Assembly: GCA_949316235.1 (NCBI GenBank) | Contig: OX438754.1 | Location: 434,001-498,000 of the forward strand | From: Oegoconia quadripuncta | Lineage: Eukaryota > Arthropoda > Insecta > Lepidoptera > Autostichidae | Direction: 5' to 3' | Length of the DNA: 64,000 nt | In this document: one piece after another, positions 42,345-54,084 of the stretch | Layout of the letters: each line of letters begins with the position of its first letter | Position numbering within the stretch: the first letter of the stretch is position 1 | The notes under the pieces: generated by a model | What the model was told of the DNA's origin: nothing | The model's database searches: none | What the model saw: only the letters and a program-made list of their open reading frames with translations | Program-made: the position numbers and the translations under genes

Positions 42345-43110
42345 AAAGTCAAAGTCAAAGTCAAAAATGCTTTATTTTGTAGGTATACAGAGTACCTTAC
42401 ACTTAAAATAGTCACATTTTACATTTTTTAAGCTACTGCTTGTTCAAAATGCAATTTTCCCCTGAGAAGAACAAGCAAAGAAACTCGAAGGGTTGATCTT
42501 TTAAAATCAGGCTTTGATTTTACATAAAGGTTTTTATATTACAAAAAGGTTTTTATATTTCATTATTAATCGTGAAATAGCCTGGCATGCGAACAATTTG
42601 ATTATGTCCAGGGATGATTATCATCTAAATAGTCTGATATTTTATAATATGCTTTGTTAATTAGTTTCTGTTTTATAGTATCTTTAAATTTATCGAGAGG
42701 AAGATTTTGTATATCAACTGGGACCTTATTGAAAAAGCGTATACATAACCCTTTGAATGAATTACTGACTTTGCGGAGGCGACTTATGTGACCTGCCAGT
42801 TTATCTTTATTTCTTGTATTGACATCATGTTTATCACTATTTTTCCTAAATGATGCTATATTTTTTTTGACATACATTAGATTTTCAAAAATGTACTGTG
42901 ACGAAAAGGTTAGAATGTTATACACTTTAAACCTATCTCTAAGTGACACTGCAGGTTTCAATTGATAAATTGCGCGAACGGCTCGTTTTTGTAAAACAAA
43001 GATTGTATTTATATCCGCGGCATTTCCCCACATCAAGATACCGTAAGACATCAAGCTGTGGAAATAACTAAAATATACTAATCTAGCAGTATTTACGTCT
43101 GACATTTGTC
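42345..43110 (-). mobile_element. LINE J1, 5'-truncated reference copy
   Basis: Minus-strand order: coding remnant, 3' UTR with TTCTCAGGGGAAAATTGC, ATAAAGCATTTTTGACTTTG and a GACTTT-repeat tail ending at 42345. It defines the J1 family used for the other fragments. Confidence 0.8.
42602..43105 (-). pseudogene. LINE J1 RT C-terminal region
   Basis: 167 uninterrupted codons covering only the region after the RT core: YFSYFHSLMSYGILMWGNAA, LQKRAVRAIYQL, then FFNKVPVDIQNLPLDKFK and YYKISDYLDDNHPW. This C-terminal pattern is typical of Jockey-clade elements. The start is simply the first ATG after the truncation point, so the frame is not an independent gene. Confidence 0.8.
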
Positions 43111-43416
43111 GAATTTTTTTTTGGTTGCGAAAGGTTTATTATCATTATATTAGCCACAAGACCTCCACTGCTGATCATAGGTCTCCCCTATAGAATATCA
43201 GAGTTGAAGCGGCCTGCATCTAGCGATTTCCCGCGACCTTGTGGACGTTCTACCTACACTGTGCTTGCTTGCGTCTCTACTCGAGAACATTGATTAGTTG
43301 AAGAAGAAGTCACTAAGGTCAGTGGATGTTTTTACATTTTTTTTGTATTTAAAGTTAAACTTGCCGTCTCACACTATCTACTACTATAATAGGGTTTACG
43401 CCTACCTCTACCTGAG

Positions 43417-43552
43417 TACCGGTCAGGTTGTCAGAGATAAGATAGCCAGCCCCCCAAATGTGTTATGGTTTCCGGGTCAGTACTCTTCCACCTTCGACCT
43501 CATCTTCTCTTCACGTCATTGCGCATAAAACCCCTTGTGCATTAAAAAAAAA
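43417..43552 (+). repeat. SINE-1, 3' half
   Basis: TTGTCAGAGATAAGATAGCC, GGTTTCCGGGTCAGTAC and an A run at 43543-43551; the head is missing. Confidence 0.75.
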
Positions 43553-43559
43553 GTATCTC

Positions 43560-43676
43560 TTTTTTTTATTTTTTATGATTGACTGGATTTGCGTTTGACC
43601 AGAATCTCACCTGATGGTAAGTGACGATGTGGTCGAAGATGAAGCACGCGATCCCAGTAAATGCCAATTCACTCTG
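43560..43676 (-). pseudogene. LINE C 3' end
   Basis: GACCAGAATCTCACCTGATG and GAAGATGAAGCACGCGATC match the 3' end of LINE C at 32008-32110. Confidence 0.7.
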
Positions 43677-43689
43677 CAAAATAAAAAAA

Positions 43690-43835
43690 AAAACAAAAAT
43701 GTTTTATTCAATGAAGGATACAAAAATATCAGTCAATATGTTTTTTTTTTTAAACTATATCGCTTCACACCGTGATAGGGTTAGGGAGAAGAAGCTGCTC
43801 TTAACAACTTCGTTGTTAACAAGTTAGTTTTACGC
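43690..43835 (-). repeat. LINE F-type 3' end
   Basis: GGTTAGGGAGAAGAAGCTGC and the preceding A/T-rich block match 52255-52350, the 3' end of the LINE F relative. Confidence 0.6.
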
Positions 43836-44035
43836 CCGTATCTCGTTGAGTGTGCCAAGTTTCACAAAGTGAACGTTAAGTTAGGACGTGCCAGTCTACA
43901 TTTGTGTATATAATGATATTAGTTTTTGCGAGATTGAGTTCCTTATCAACTTATTTGAAAATATATTTTGTCTTCTTAGCAAATAGCCACACAATTTTGT
44001 GTGACAATTTTAAAATTAAATTTTTGTTAGCCTAT

Positions 44036-44180
44036 CAAATCAAATCAAAAATGTTTTATTTCGTAAGTTATAAGAATAACATTTGAAATCGTCATGACAT
44101 ACAGTTATCGCTCATTCACTAGGCAGTCTCCCCAGAGAAGAACGAGCAAGAAACTCAGGGGTTGCTCTTTTAAAATAAGT
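44036..44180 (-). pseudogene. LINE J1 3' end
   Basis: TTTGA-repeat tail in reverse (TCAAATCAAATCAAAAATG) and UTR landmark CCCCAGAGAAGAACGAGC. Confidence 0.7.
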
Positions 44181-44199
44181 CAATGCAAATACAATTTGA

Positions 44200-44285
44200 G
44201 ATAATTGTAAAATTTATGATTCTTATGTTCTCGTTTTGTACAATAAAGTGTATTTGTATGGTATTGTATTGTATTGTATTGTATG
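44200..44285 (+). repeat. LINE 3' end with TTGTA-repeat tail
   Basis: GTACAATAAAGTGTATTTG then (TTGTA)n to 44283. Confidence 0.55.
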
Positions 44286-44289
44286 ATTC

Positions 44290-44700
44290 GACAAAGAAAA
44301 ATAAGAATCTGGGGGCACGGCAGTGTCCCCGCCAAGTCGAGCGCGAAGCAAACACTGCCGTACCATCCTTTACTGGAACCATTTCGCCGCATTTTCAGGC
44401 CCCTATTTTAGAACCTCTGGATAAGACTAGAACGCAGAAATTTTCGTCATCCAGTAAGCTATAATCACATACTTAAAATCCAAAATTTCAAGTCTGTAGG
44501 TCATTTAGTTCCGAAGTTAAGCGAAAGCAAAGTTTCGCATTTATGACACTCACTCACTCACTCACTCACTCACTCATGATCATCAAAATAGAACTAGTAC
44601 TTCCCATAAACTCAGAGAGCTGAAATTTGGTACAGAGTTATGGTTCAATGGCCACATAAAGGGAAAACTATAAAAACTAGGATAATCGAAGATCTGGAGT
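44290..44700 (+). repeat. Dispersed lepidopteran-type repeat with CACT-repeat tract
   Basis: GGGGGCACGGCAGTGTCCCC (hairpin-capable), CTGTAGGTCATTTAGTTCCG, a (CTCA)n tract at 44549-44578, then GAGCTGAAATTTGG. I recognise this block as common in moth genomes; class not assigned. Confidence 0.5.
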
Positions 44701-44830
44701 ACCTGGTGACCCTGATTAGGAAACACAAGAGCCCAACCAAACTATTAGAGATCGACATATACCGCCTTTACAAAAAATATTCAACTTGGTGGGCCGCTTC
44801 ATTTGATGTCAAAAATCGAAGGTCTGAAGT

Positions 44831-45410
44831 ATCTGATGAAGAACCCTCAACTGGTCTCAGCTGTATTAGAGATATGGTAATGCCCCCTTCTACTATTGGT
44901 ACATAGAAAAATCGACTGTCATTGCAAAAATCCAGCGTAGTGGGACACATCTTCTAATTTAATCTAGCCTATAGCATCCCACTGCTGGGCGCATGCTTCC
45001 CCTTCTGCTTATAATACGCATATAAATAAAATTAAAGGAAAACTCAGGATAAGACTACACTGGCTTTTATACTTATACTTACAAGTTTACAAGAAGAAAT
45101 AGTCGAACGATTAACTTTATATCTGACGAAGAACCCTCAGCTGGTCTCAGCTGTATTAGAGATATGGTAATGCCCCCTTCTACTATTGGTACATAAAAAA
45201 ATCGACTGTCCAGCGTAGTGGGACACATCTTCTAATTTAATCTAGCCTATAGCGTCCCACTGCTGGGCGAATGCCTCCCCTTCTGCTTTTAATACGAATA
45301 TAAATAAAATTAAAGGAAAACTCTGGATAAGACTAGACTGGCTTTTATACTTATACTTACTTATACTTATTACAAGTTTACAAGAAGAAATAGTCAAACG
45401 ATTAATTTTA
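44831..45410 (+). repeat. 290-bp tandem duplication
   Basis: Unit 1 starts ATCTGATGAAGAACCC at 44831; unit 2 starts ATCTGACGAAGAACCC at 45121. They are alike throughout, with a small deletion and a short ACTTATACTT expansion in unit 2. No long frame. Confidence 0.9.
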
Positions 45411-46330
45411 TTCTACTCGAACATTACACAAATTAAATAAACAAACGAAAATTTGGTCAAAATATAATGCATTGGCTAAGAGTGGCGGTGATACCCGCAC
45501 GCGTCGCTAGATGGCGTTGACTGTATTTTAAAACGCGCTTACGTTTTGTTTTTCCGATAACCTTATATGGCAAAGTGGCATCCGGCCGCGTTACAGTCGT
45601 TTACGACATTCTTCTATTGCGCTTGAAAATGCTTGCTAGGGATTAGGAGGGATTATTTGCATTTCGTTGATTTCGCTGATTATTTCGTGAGGTTTGCTAA
45701 GGTTAATTGGCAGGTTGTTATTATATTAATTCAAAGATTTAAACAGGTTAGGAATTATATGGTTAGTGACGGATTACTGATTATTACTTAATTATCAGAA
45801 TTAAAAGAAGTTTCAATTGAATACTTTATTTAATTGTTAATTATTTAGTACCTACTTTTAGTTTTCTAGGTTTAATTTACAGTTAGGCAGTACTTCGAAT
45901 CGCGTTCGTGTTTATAAGTACTTTTTAGTTTTTAGTTTTAGTTTAGTAGTAAGCGGCAGAACCGCTACGCATTGACGATGGAAAATTGCCACTTGGAAAA
46001 CGTTGATTCAATAACCAGTCAATTGTAGGCTTGATAAAGCCACTAACGTATAAAGAATGTTATGTAAACGCCACACAGATTATTCGCTAATAGTTTGCCG
46101 TTGAACATTCTTAATAACATAATTAATAACATAAATAGCGGTTCTGGCGACAGATTGGTGCAATGGTGTCATGGAGCACCTGGTTTTGTACCCCTGTGTA
46201 CCCTTCAATGGCCAAGTCACACAACATTAACTATAATAATAAAGAAATCGCAGTAAGGAACCTTACACTTGGCACGACTTTGTATAGATTTCATTACTTT
46301 TTAGAGATAATCAAGCAGCTCCATCGAGAC
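45411..46330. other. No gene; possible 200-bp inverted unit
   Basis: AGCGGCAGAACCGCTA (about 45953) and TAGCGGTTCTGGCGACA (about 46137) are near-inverse and could bound a small MITE of about 205 bp. The rest is not recognised. Confidence 0.35.
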
Positions 46331-46334
46331 TTGG

Positions 46335-46520
46335 CTAGTTTTTTACAGAATGTTTTTGGTGGGATAAAATATACTGGATATTATCGAGCGGCTCATGTCC
46401 ACGCATTCTTATCATCCAGATATAGTCAGAAATTTTATAATAGCCTTTGTCACATAGTTTCCGTTTAATGGTTGTTTTAAATTTATTTAAAGGCAAATTT
46501 TGAAAAAATATCTCTTTCTT
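46335..46520 (-). pseudogene. LINE J1-type C-terminal remnant
   Basis: Encodes FFQNLPLNKFKTTIKRKL then CDKGYYKISDY before the frame shifts; the J1 C-terminus pattern. Truncated on both sides. Confidence 0.65.
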
Positions 46521-47050
46521 ATTACTGATAAGCAAATAGGACTTATTTAAAAAAAATTGTAATCATTACACCGACTCTCTAAACACTTTGAGTATGTTAT
46601 TTTTAATGAACAAAATTACACTGACAGAACAAAAATACAATGACGTCTTTTTCTCCTAGTTAGCTAAGGGCAAAGACTAACTTAAGTTATATTAAAAGTA
46701 TGCGGCAAGGGATGACAACAATAGTCTAATTAATATGAATAATTTCTTTTTTGGTGCTCTCATGCCATCGTTTTGTCTGGATCTAAATAAAGGCTGTTCT
46801 AGGTTCTCGAGTTCCTGGATCCTGCGCTTTTTGAGGCGTCTTATGCTGTCAGGAATTGTCAATTGCACTGCCACTTGGTTGGGATCCTATTTCAATCGAG
46901 CCTTGTATTTATATTTATTTATTTATCTAAAATGTTACAAAGATATACTTACAGGTGTCCAAAAACCTATGCAGGTTTATCCGAACACCGTACCTATGTC
47001 ATCATCCGACACTCATGCATGACATATAAAACAGATACTTATTAAGAAAG
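46521..47050. other. Unassigned, with a 60-codon minus-strand frame
   Basis: The frame at 46692-46874 (minus) reads MAVQLTIPDSIRRLKKRRIQ, then LENLEQPLFRSRQNDGMRAP. Its codons look protein-like but I do not recognise it and see no promoter or splice signals. Confidence 0.25.
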
Positions 47051-47052
47051 CA

Positions 47053-47384
47053 CATTTTTTTTATGCATAACGGGTTGGTACTTCACCTCAATCACACCTG
47101 ATGTTAAGTGAAGATGAGGCCGAAGGTGGAAGCGTACTGACCCGGAAACCCCAACACACTTGGGGGACTGGCTATCTTATCTCTGACAACCGGAACACAA
47201 CAATGCTATTAACATTGCTGCTTGGCGGCAGATTTAGATAAGATGGTGGTAGCTAGCCAGGCGGACATTTAAAATGCCCTACCACAACCAAACCGAGTAC
47301 TTAAACATGTACCCCGCTGGGGATCGAACCCGCGACCTAAGAATCGTAAACCCGATGTTGTTTACATTGAGCCACGGAGGCGGT
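47053..47384 (-). repeat. SINE-1, full length
   Basis: Poly-T tail, complete body and B box, ending with GAGCCACGGAGGCGG. Confidence 0.9.
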
Positions 47385-47394
47385 TAAAAAATAT

Positions 47395-47706
47395 TATGGA
47401 ATATTATAAAATATGAGATTATTTAGATGATAAACATTCATGGACATAATCAGCCCGTTCGCATAACCAGGCTATTTCACAATTAATAATGAAATATTAT
47501 AATATAAAATAATAATTAGTAATTTTGTAATATAAAAACCTTTTTTTTTAAAAGAGCAACCTCTCGAGTTTCTTGCTTGTTCTTCTCAGAGGAAAATAGC
47601 CTTTTGAACAAGCAGTAGCTTTAAAAATCTAAAATGTGACTATTTTAAGTGTACCCTGTGTACCTACAAAATAAAGCAGGTTTGATTTGATTTGATTTGA
47701 TTTGAC
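47395..47706 (+). pseudogene. LINE J1 3' end
   Basis: C-terminal remnant, 3' UTR (GTTCTTCTCAGAGGAAAATA), ACCTACAAAATAAAGC and a TTTGA-repeat tail at 47678-47705. Confidence 0.75.
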
Positions 47707-47779
47707 ATACATGACATTGTGTTTGATACAATGCAAGTACAAGCAGAAGGGGTGTCAGGATCGATAGCAAGTGGAAATA

Positions 47780-47985
47780 TATATAGTGACCCTGTCAGCG
47801 AAACCAACGGTTGCGGGTTCGAATCCCGCGAGGGGTAAACGTTTGTATGATGAATACGAACATTTATTCCCGAGTCATGGATGTTTATATAAATATTTAT
47901 GTATGTTTATCCGTTATCTAGTATCCATAGTACAAGCTTTGCTTAGTTTGGGACTAGACGATTGGTGTAAGTGCCCCAAAATTTA
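47780..47985 (+). repeat. SINE-2 variant
   Basis: B box GGTTCGAATCCCGCGAGG, GTATGATGAATACGAAC, then GTTTATCCGTTATCTAGTAT and GGGACTAGACGATTGG. This 3' variant is shared with 20540-20640. Confidence 0.8.
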
Positions 47986-48059
47986 AATATTAAATATTTA
48001 AAAAAATATGGTCTCTGCCTACCAAACAGGCGTGACTTTATATATGTATGTTACTTACA

Positions 48060-48235
48060 CTTTTTTTATATGAGAGGGCGGCAAACGAGCGTGCGGGTCA
48101 CCTGATGGAAAGCAATCACCGCCGCCCATGGACACCCGCAACACCAAAAGGGTCACAGATGCGTTGCCGGCCTTTGAGGATGGTGTAGGCTCGTTTCTTG
48201 AAGGTTCCAATATCGTACTCGTTCGGGAATACTTC
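48060..48235 (-). pseudogene. LINE D 3' end
   Basis: Poly-T, GAGAGGGCGGCAAACGAGC, then reversed coding ([20 protein letters not shown] frame) to GAATACTTCAG. Longer than the copy at 35987. Confidence 0.75.
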
Positions 48236-48650
48236 AGAAAGATTTTATTTGCGGCTTTAAGGTAACGCTCACCGAAACCTTTGTTTTTAACCTTATTTAA
48301 TAGACGTAACACGAGTTTGTTATTGCAAACAAGGTTTCGTTACGTAATCGATATCACCGGGAGAGTACCATTGAGCCCCGGGGCGCCATTAACCATTGCG
48401 CCCCGGGTCGCTATCACCCGATACGCTCCTGGAATCAGAAGCCAATTCCATTAACGTGAATCAAATAAAATCAAAACACGAACACAAATACATTTCTCCT
48501 CGGATAATATTTATATACTTGAAAGCAAAGCATAGCTAATGTGACGTGAAACAAACCTTTATTGAATAGGTATACATCTCTACACATAATATTTGATTAA
48601 TCTATATGTAGGTACATGTATAAAAATTATAACAGAATTGATATGTCTGT
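48236..48650. other. Noncoding with two potential hairpins
   Basis: CCGAAACCTTTGTTT and AAACAAGGTTTCG (48269-48345) are near-inverse. GCCCCGGGGCGC and GCGCCCCGGG flank a short spacer at about 48374-48408. Confidence 0.4.
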
Positions 48651-48651
48651 G

Positions 48652-48815
48652 TATGCATACAATACAATACAATATAAATACACTTTATTGCACAAAAGGA
48701 GAATATACATTTTACAAAGCACAATACTGAAAAGAGTACAATTAGGCAGCCTTATCACTAAGAGCGATCTCTTCCGCGCAACCTTTGGGTGTAGGAGTAT
48801 AACTTTATAGAACTG
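48652..48815 (-). repeat. LINE K 3' end with AATAC-repeat tail
   Basis: On the minus strand: noncoding region, GTGCAATAAAGTGTATT and an ATTGT-type repeat. Shares its body with 215-335. Confidence 0.65.
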
Positions 48816-48847
48816 GTAGGTTGTGCAAAATATCTATATGCATACAT

Positions 48848-49120
48848 AATGTCACGACCATTATTCGAAATCAGGTGGTCGGAGATATCCCAATCATCAG
48901 CGATTTGGGTGTTCATAACAATTTTTTTACGTTTTTAAAAGATTAAAAGTTTTTTTAAACGTATAATACTTGAAAAAAAAACGTCATCACGTTTTGAAAT
49001 ATATAGAAAAACACACGTGACTAGGAGTGAGCCCATCGCCGTCAAAACGTGCAAATATATAGATGTTTTTTGGTGTAAGGTCCCTTAGTCGACTTTTAGA
49101 ACACCCCCAGGAAGAGGCGT
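48848..49120 (+). repeat. Dispersed repeat P, longest copy
   Basis: From ATGTCACGACCATTATTCG through GAGCCCATCGCCGTCAAAAC to CCCTTAGTCGACTTTTAG. Confidence 0.6.
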
Positions 49121-49717
49121 TTTATGTGCCTAAACCTCCTCAAAAAGTATTGCATCAGAGTAATTTGTTTGCGACACACTGACAGCTGAAAGCCATATTT
49201 AAGAGAGCTTATTTATAACATTTCTTTTTAAATGCACCCTAAATCAAAAATATATAATAATAATAATACCTACCTACTTTTTTATTTAAGTTCCACATTT
49301 TTATGTTGTGTTACATAGTACATAGGTAACAACTAAAGGTATTGTATAAGTGTCGCTAAATTATATAATAAACATTTATGTATAGGCTAATCGTTGTCGC
49401 ACATAAATTATAAAATTGTCTGGCTTTTTGTATTTATATTGTTTGGTGTGAATGGTTTCTGTGTACCTAGTATTTCTGTCAACGAATAAAGTTATTCTAT
49501 TCAATTATATTACCTATGGCATGGTGAAATTGTCTTTGATAATAGGTATAAATGAACTAGTAGTTCTTGCATGTACGTTATGGTACTTTGTATCTTGCGA
49601 CTGCTACTGCCAAGTGATGAGAAATTAATTTTTCACGAGCAGCACGAACATGAAACTTAAAAATGTAGCAAGTACAAGCAAAAGGTTCGTCATCGTAAAG
49701 TTCACTTTTGCTTATAG
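49121..49717. other. No gene recognised
   Basis: A 62-codon minus-strand frame at 49578-49766 has no recognisable motif and runs into the duplicated segment. Confidence 0.4.
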
Positions 49718-49842
49718 ACAAGTTGTTGATTTGACATTCAACGCTAACATGATGTTTCTGCCGCATTGTGACATATTTATTTATTTACCGACCTTTTCCG
49801 AGTTCATATCACCTATTGACATGTTTTAGCTAAACTATTCAT
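49718..49842 (+). repeat. Segment duplicated at 41333-41452
   Basis: Same orientation; differs by scattered substitutions and lacks the adjacent SINE-2. Confidence 0.8.
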
Positions 49843-51504
49843 AGTCAACGAACACTAGTTCGGCTAAATATGAACCCTATCGTCAAAGAGTTACATAATT
49901 TTTCATTACTCACACTCGGAAAGTAGGTCTTAAGTTGCCTAAGGAGCGGGTTGAAAGTAATTATTTTCAGCCCTAGGGCGATTCGCTTTCAACTGACAGC
50001 TGTCAAATTATTATTCACTACTCTCAGATAAGGCAAAGGGATCTAAGCATATACAACCATGTCTTATTTCTATTATTTTTTAGGTTTTGTGAAGTCAGTC
50101 TCAGTCAAAACTAGTCTATTCGAGTCTAGTTACGACTAAGTCATTCTTCAGTAAATGCATTATGAAAGATTTTGTCGGCTTTTTGTGGGAACTTTAATTT
50201 ACCCTTCCCTTCACTTGTGCACCATCACTGACTTTTACTACACAATATTCTGCCATTATTAAGCTTCAAAACTCAGAATGCACAAATTATAAGAAATAAA
50301 AATGCAACATTCCCTGAGATCCCACCAAGAATCCCGCTGGTAAATAGAAAAAAAATAATTCAATTTTCAAATTTCTATTGAACCATGTTCAAACTTTCTC
50401 TACATCAATTACAGCGTGATGTTAAAATTGAAATAACATTAAATTAAAGAATATATTTTTTTAAATGACCTTTTTTTAATTTAGTTAATCTAAATAGAAA
50501 TAGAAAAACTAAATAGAAAAAGAAATAGTTTTCTTTGAAATAACATAGATTTGGGTAAAATATTTACGATTTTATCAATGATGAAAATGAAAAATAACAG
50601 CTGAATAGTTGGCCGGACACAGAAAAAAAATCCGATCTTCGTTTGTTTTTTCGAGTTGTAGAGTTTTGTTGATACTTCCGTATAGCAGAGATTTGTATAT
50701 TTATTTTTTTACTTTCCTTGTATTCGTAATGAGAAGCACAGTGTTTACCTCGGGTTAAAGACTTATTTAGTCCCTCGAACTATTGTTACTTTCACCCCTA
50801 GGGTAACATTGTACTAATTCTATGCAACAGTGTGGTGTGTTACTTAGTTTAGAATAATAATAAGTAAATAATAAATAAAAAGAAAGGTAACAAGTGCTTG
50901 CTAAGTGTCAAATTAAGTGTTAAAAGTATTTCAAACCGGACGAACCTTTTAATTCGGCGACTGTACAATGGCGGCCTTATACTCTACATTGAATAAAAAA
51001 AAATACTGTTTGATTTTTGACTTATTTTTGGTTTCTGAAAGGTTACTACAAATATCATGATGATACAGGTCCGCCTAGTGTGGGGATCACAGGCAATACT
51101 CCTAGTTATCCATTACAACAATAGAGGGCATGTTTAACAGATTGTAGTGTCTATTTTAAGATAGAAATTTTGTTAGTACTTGCATTTTCTGTGGTTGTGA
51201 AATTAAATATTTTTTCATTCATATGACCTACAAAGCTGCGTGACCCAGTGGGAATAGTCCCTTACGTTTTAGTTGCGGTTTAGTTACGTTTACACAATGA
51301 ATTTAGAAATTCGTCGCGTTCACGCTTTAGTTTTGATTAGTGGCTCGCGAACAGTTGTGATTCACAACTTGTGAATGTTTTAGGTATTACTATCACTTAG
51401 AGTACATTTGGAGAATTTGACTCCTGCAGTGCTATCTGTAGTTTCGGACTTGATTAGTTTGAACGCAGTAAGTTCCTAAATCTTTTTGTTAAATTAATTT
51501 TTTA
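49843..51504. other. No gene recognised
   Basis: The longest unannotated stretch. AT-rich, stop-dense in all frames; no repeat family recognised. Confidence 0.45.
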
Positions 51505-51600
51505 AATTTAATTTAATGACTTACATATTTGCATTTATCCGACAGCTTTTAAATCGGTGAAAGAAAACGTGAAGAAACCTGCATGCCTGAGAAATAAAAA
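51505..51600 (+). repeat. SINE-3 body fragment
   Basis: GCATTTATCCGACAGCTTTT and GAAGAAACCTGCATGCCTGA match 63540-63605. Confidence 0.6.
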
Positions 51601-51604
51601 CTCG

Positions 51605-51928
51605 TTTTTTTATGCACAACGGGTTGGTACTTGACCTCAATCACACCTGATGTTAAGTGAAGATGAGGTCGAAGGTGGAAGCGTACTGACCCGGAAACCC
51701 CAATACATTTGGGGGACTGGCTATCTTATCTCTGACAACCGGAACACAACAATGCTATTGCTAACAGCAAATAACATTGCTGCTTGGCGGCAGATTTAGA
51801 TAATATGGTGGTAGCTAGCCAGGCGGACATTTAAAATGCCCTTCCACCAACCATACCGAGTACTTAAACATGTACCCCGCTGGGGATCGAACCCGCGACC
51901 TCCGAATCGTAAACCCAATGTTGTTTAC
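51605..51928 (-). repeat. SINE-1, nearly full length
   Basis: Poly-T tail through B box to CCAATGTTGTTTACAT. A small internal duplication (GCTATTGCTAACAGCAAATA) near 51755 is unique to this copy. Confidence 0.88.
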
Positions 51929-52239
51929 ATTTCACAACTAAGTATAAAATAATATTACAACCAGTTAGGTCGAGAAAATACGAATTTGAAAGAATAATTA
52001 TACATTTTGGCGTGGTATTGTTACAGCGTGCGATTTAATATTCTGTGTTTATTCACTGTCATGCCTGAAGAAATAACAAAGGGTTCTATGAAACTGAATT
52101 AGCATTTTAGAAATTTTTAAAATCCTGCTACGTAATTCTCTTTGGATTTAGGAGCAAAAAGCCTTTGTTTGTGCATGGCTCAGTGCTTGCTATAAACCAG
52201 ATGTTGGTTGTGAAGGTGAGGTGAAAGGCAAAGTAAAAA
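51929..52239. other. No gene recognised
   Basis: AT-rich; nothing supported. Confidence 0.5.
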
Positions 52240-52605
52240 AAATATATTCAAAATCAAAAATATAGTCAACATGTTATTTTTTTTTAAATACATCGCTTCG
52301 CAAGGTGTTATGGTTAGGGAGAAGAAGCGACAAGAAACTCCGCAACAACACATCTTTTCAATTAGTTTCCATCTTTACAATTATATTACATTTTATATTA
52401 CATATTACAAAACAATAGCAATTAACATAACGACCAGCTAACACCAGACCTCCTCATCGCCTAAATAATCATCTATCCTGTAATAACCCTTCTTACACAG
52501 AGTTTCTTTAATGTGGCGTTTAAATGTCTGCTCTGTTAAACTCAATACATGTTCTGGTATTTTATTGTAAAAGCGTATGCTGTGTGTATTTTTTATTACA
52601 GAATA
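52240..52605 (-). pseudogene. LINE F relative, C-terminal remnant and 3' end
   Basis: Minus-strand frame around 52600-52437 encodes SIRFYNKIPEHVLSLTEQ, then GYYRIDDYLGDEEVW and a stop, the Jockey-group C-terminus, followed by a 3' UTR shared with 43690-43835. Catalytic domains absent. Confidence 0.7.
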
Positions 52606-52609
52606 CACT

Positions 52610-52722
52610 TTAGTCAGATTTTACATTTTTTAAGCTATTGCTGATTCAGAAAGCAACTGTCCCCTGAGAAGAACAAGCAAGAAACTCGAACGGTTGCTTT
52701 TTAAAGAAATAGGCACAATAAT
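52610..52722 (-). pseudogene. LINE J1 3' UTR fragment
   Basis: CTGAGAAGAACAAGCAAGAA and GGTTGCTTTTTAAAG are J1 UTR landmarks. Confidence 0.6.
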
Positions 52723-52735
52723 ATTTCATTATTGA

Positions 52736-52868
52736 CCGATTGGCGTAGTGAATAGTGACCCTGTTAACGAAACCAACGGTTGCGGGTTCGAATCCCGCGA
52801 GGGATAAATGTTTGTGTGATGAATACATTTATTCACGATGGTGACGGTGTGGATAAAAATATTTATAT
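52736..52868 (+). repeat. SINE-2 head and early body
   Basis: CCGATTGGCGTAGTG (A box), GGTTCGAATCCCGCGAGGG (B box), then a shortened body. Confidence 0.75.
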
Positions 52869-52952
52869 TAACATTTTAATTCAGCAATAGGGGAAGGGGG
52901 AATAGGGGAAGACCTAGGCGTAATTACTTTGACCAAGTGAAAGAAATAGAAA

Positions 52953-53053
52953 AGGTGAATGTTGTGTCGTACCAAGAGGTTAAAACGAGGGCGGAAAGTA
53001 GAGAGACGTGGTCATTATCCACAGACAAGAGCATAGCTCTTAAATTGAACAAG
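52953..53053 (+). repeat. Inverted partner of 1320-1415
   Basis: GTGTCGTACCAAGAGGTTAA through ACAAGAGCATAGCTCTTAAA. Confidence 0.6.
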
Positions 53054-53055
53054 AA

Positions 53056-53394
53056 GAAGCACAATATTACTATTTATTATAATTACTAATGTAGTCAATA
53101 TTATTATATGAATGAATTCGTAATTCATTTAAAAAACTCTTGGGCTTTGTTGGTTAGGTGATCTTAAAATTTTAATTTAAAATCTGATTGTTTCTATTTC
53201 TATTTGTGCTTGTAAAAATTTTTTACTTGCTTTTATGTAATCTAAGTATCTACCTTAGATAGGTAGAAGGCTCAAGGATGTCTGTATAGTCTATCAGTGG
53301 ATTTTTATTGGCTTATGGGATGCTTGTATATTAAGATATAGCTGTGTTAGTGCTGTATGTTTTCCTTAAGAGTAATAAAATAAATATCAGCCAA
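53056..53394. other. No gene recognised
   Basis: AT-rich; nothing supported. Confidence 0.5.
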
Positions 53395-53565
53395 TATGCA
53401 ATCTTTATCCCAAATGGGATGGTCAGAGTTAAACCAAACATTAGTGTTTGGGTGTTCTAAATATTAACAGGTTAATGCTTGAAACAACATCAACGGTTAT
53501 ATACAGAAACGCACACGTGGACAAGGGTTGAGCATATCGTCGTTGGAACGTGCAAATTTTTGTTC
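53395..53565 (+). repeat. Dispersed repeat P
   Basis: GCAATCTTTATCCCAAATGG to GTGCAAATT; abuts LINE G. Confidence 0.55.
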
Positions 53566-54027
53566 AATTCAAATCATTTATCTGGTATATCTGGTATAAG
53601 ACTATACAATCAGAACCGCTCAATAACCCTTGGATTGATAATTGTTTATTGTCTAGACATGACACTGTGATAGCTATGAGAATTCGTTCCGGACACATTC
53701 CATTGAATAAATTCGCGTTTTTGATGGGGAAAGCCCCATCTCCTAATTGCTCAGAATGTGGGGTCGTGGAGGATATTTATCACATATTAACGGAGTGTGT
53801 CCGTAACGAGTCGCTCAGAAGACAAATAGTGGACATTTCTATGTTATGGTCGGTGGGGGGGTGCAATAGTGCTTTAGCGTCTCCGTTATCGGATTCAGCT
53901 AGAGCACTATACAAATTAGTTAAAGTAGGTGTCAACCTAAGGGGATGATGAACTACTAAGTGTACAATAGAGCGACATAGTCAATATTGACTAAGCTCTT
54001 AAAATTAAGATAAAAAAAAAAAAAAAA
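53566..54027 (+). pseudogene. LINE G, 5'-truncated ORF2 C-terminus
   Basis: An open frame ending at 53948 encodes AMRIRSGHIPLNKFAFLMGK, then the zinc-knuckle-like CX2CX7HX4C (CSECGVVEDIYHILTEC) and a stop. This C-terminal motif follows the RT or RNase H part in R1/I-type non-LTR elements. The 3' UTR is short and ends in about 18 A residues (54010-54027), so this family uses poly(A) rather than a microsatellite tail. Truncated a little upstream of the motif. Confidence 0.75.
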
Positions 54028-54084
54028 AAATCATTTATTGTGAAGTTACATGTGATAAATAGGATACAGATGTCAGATCAATGG

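Noticed and set aside
44549..44578. CRISPR-like short repeats
   Set aside because: Simple CTCA microsatellite without unique spacers; CRISPR is not expected in an insect nuclear genome.
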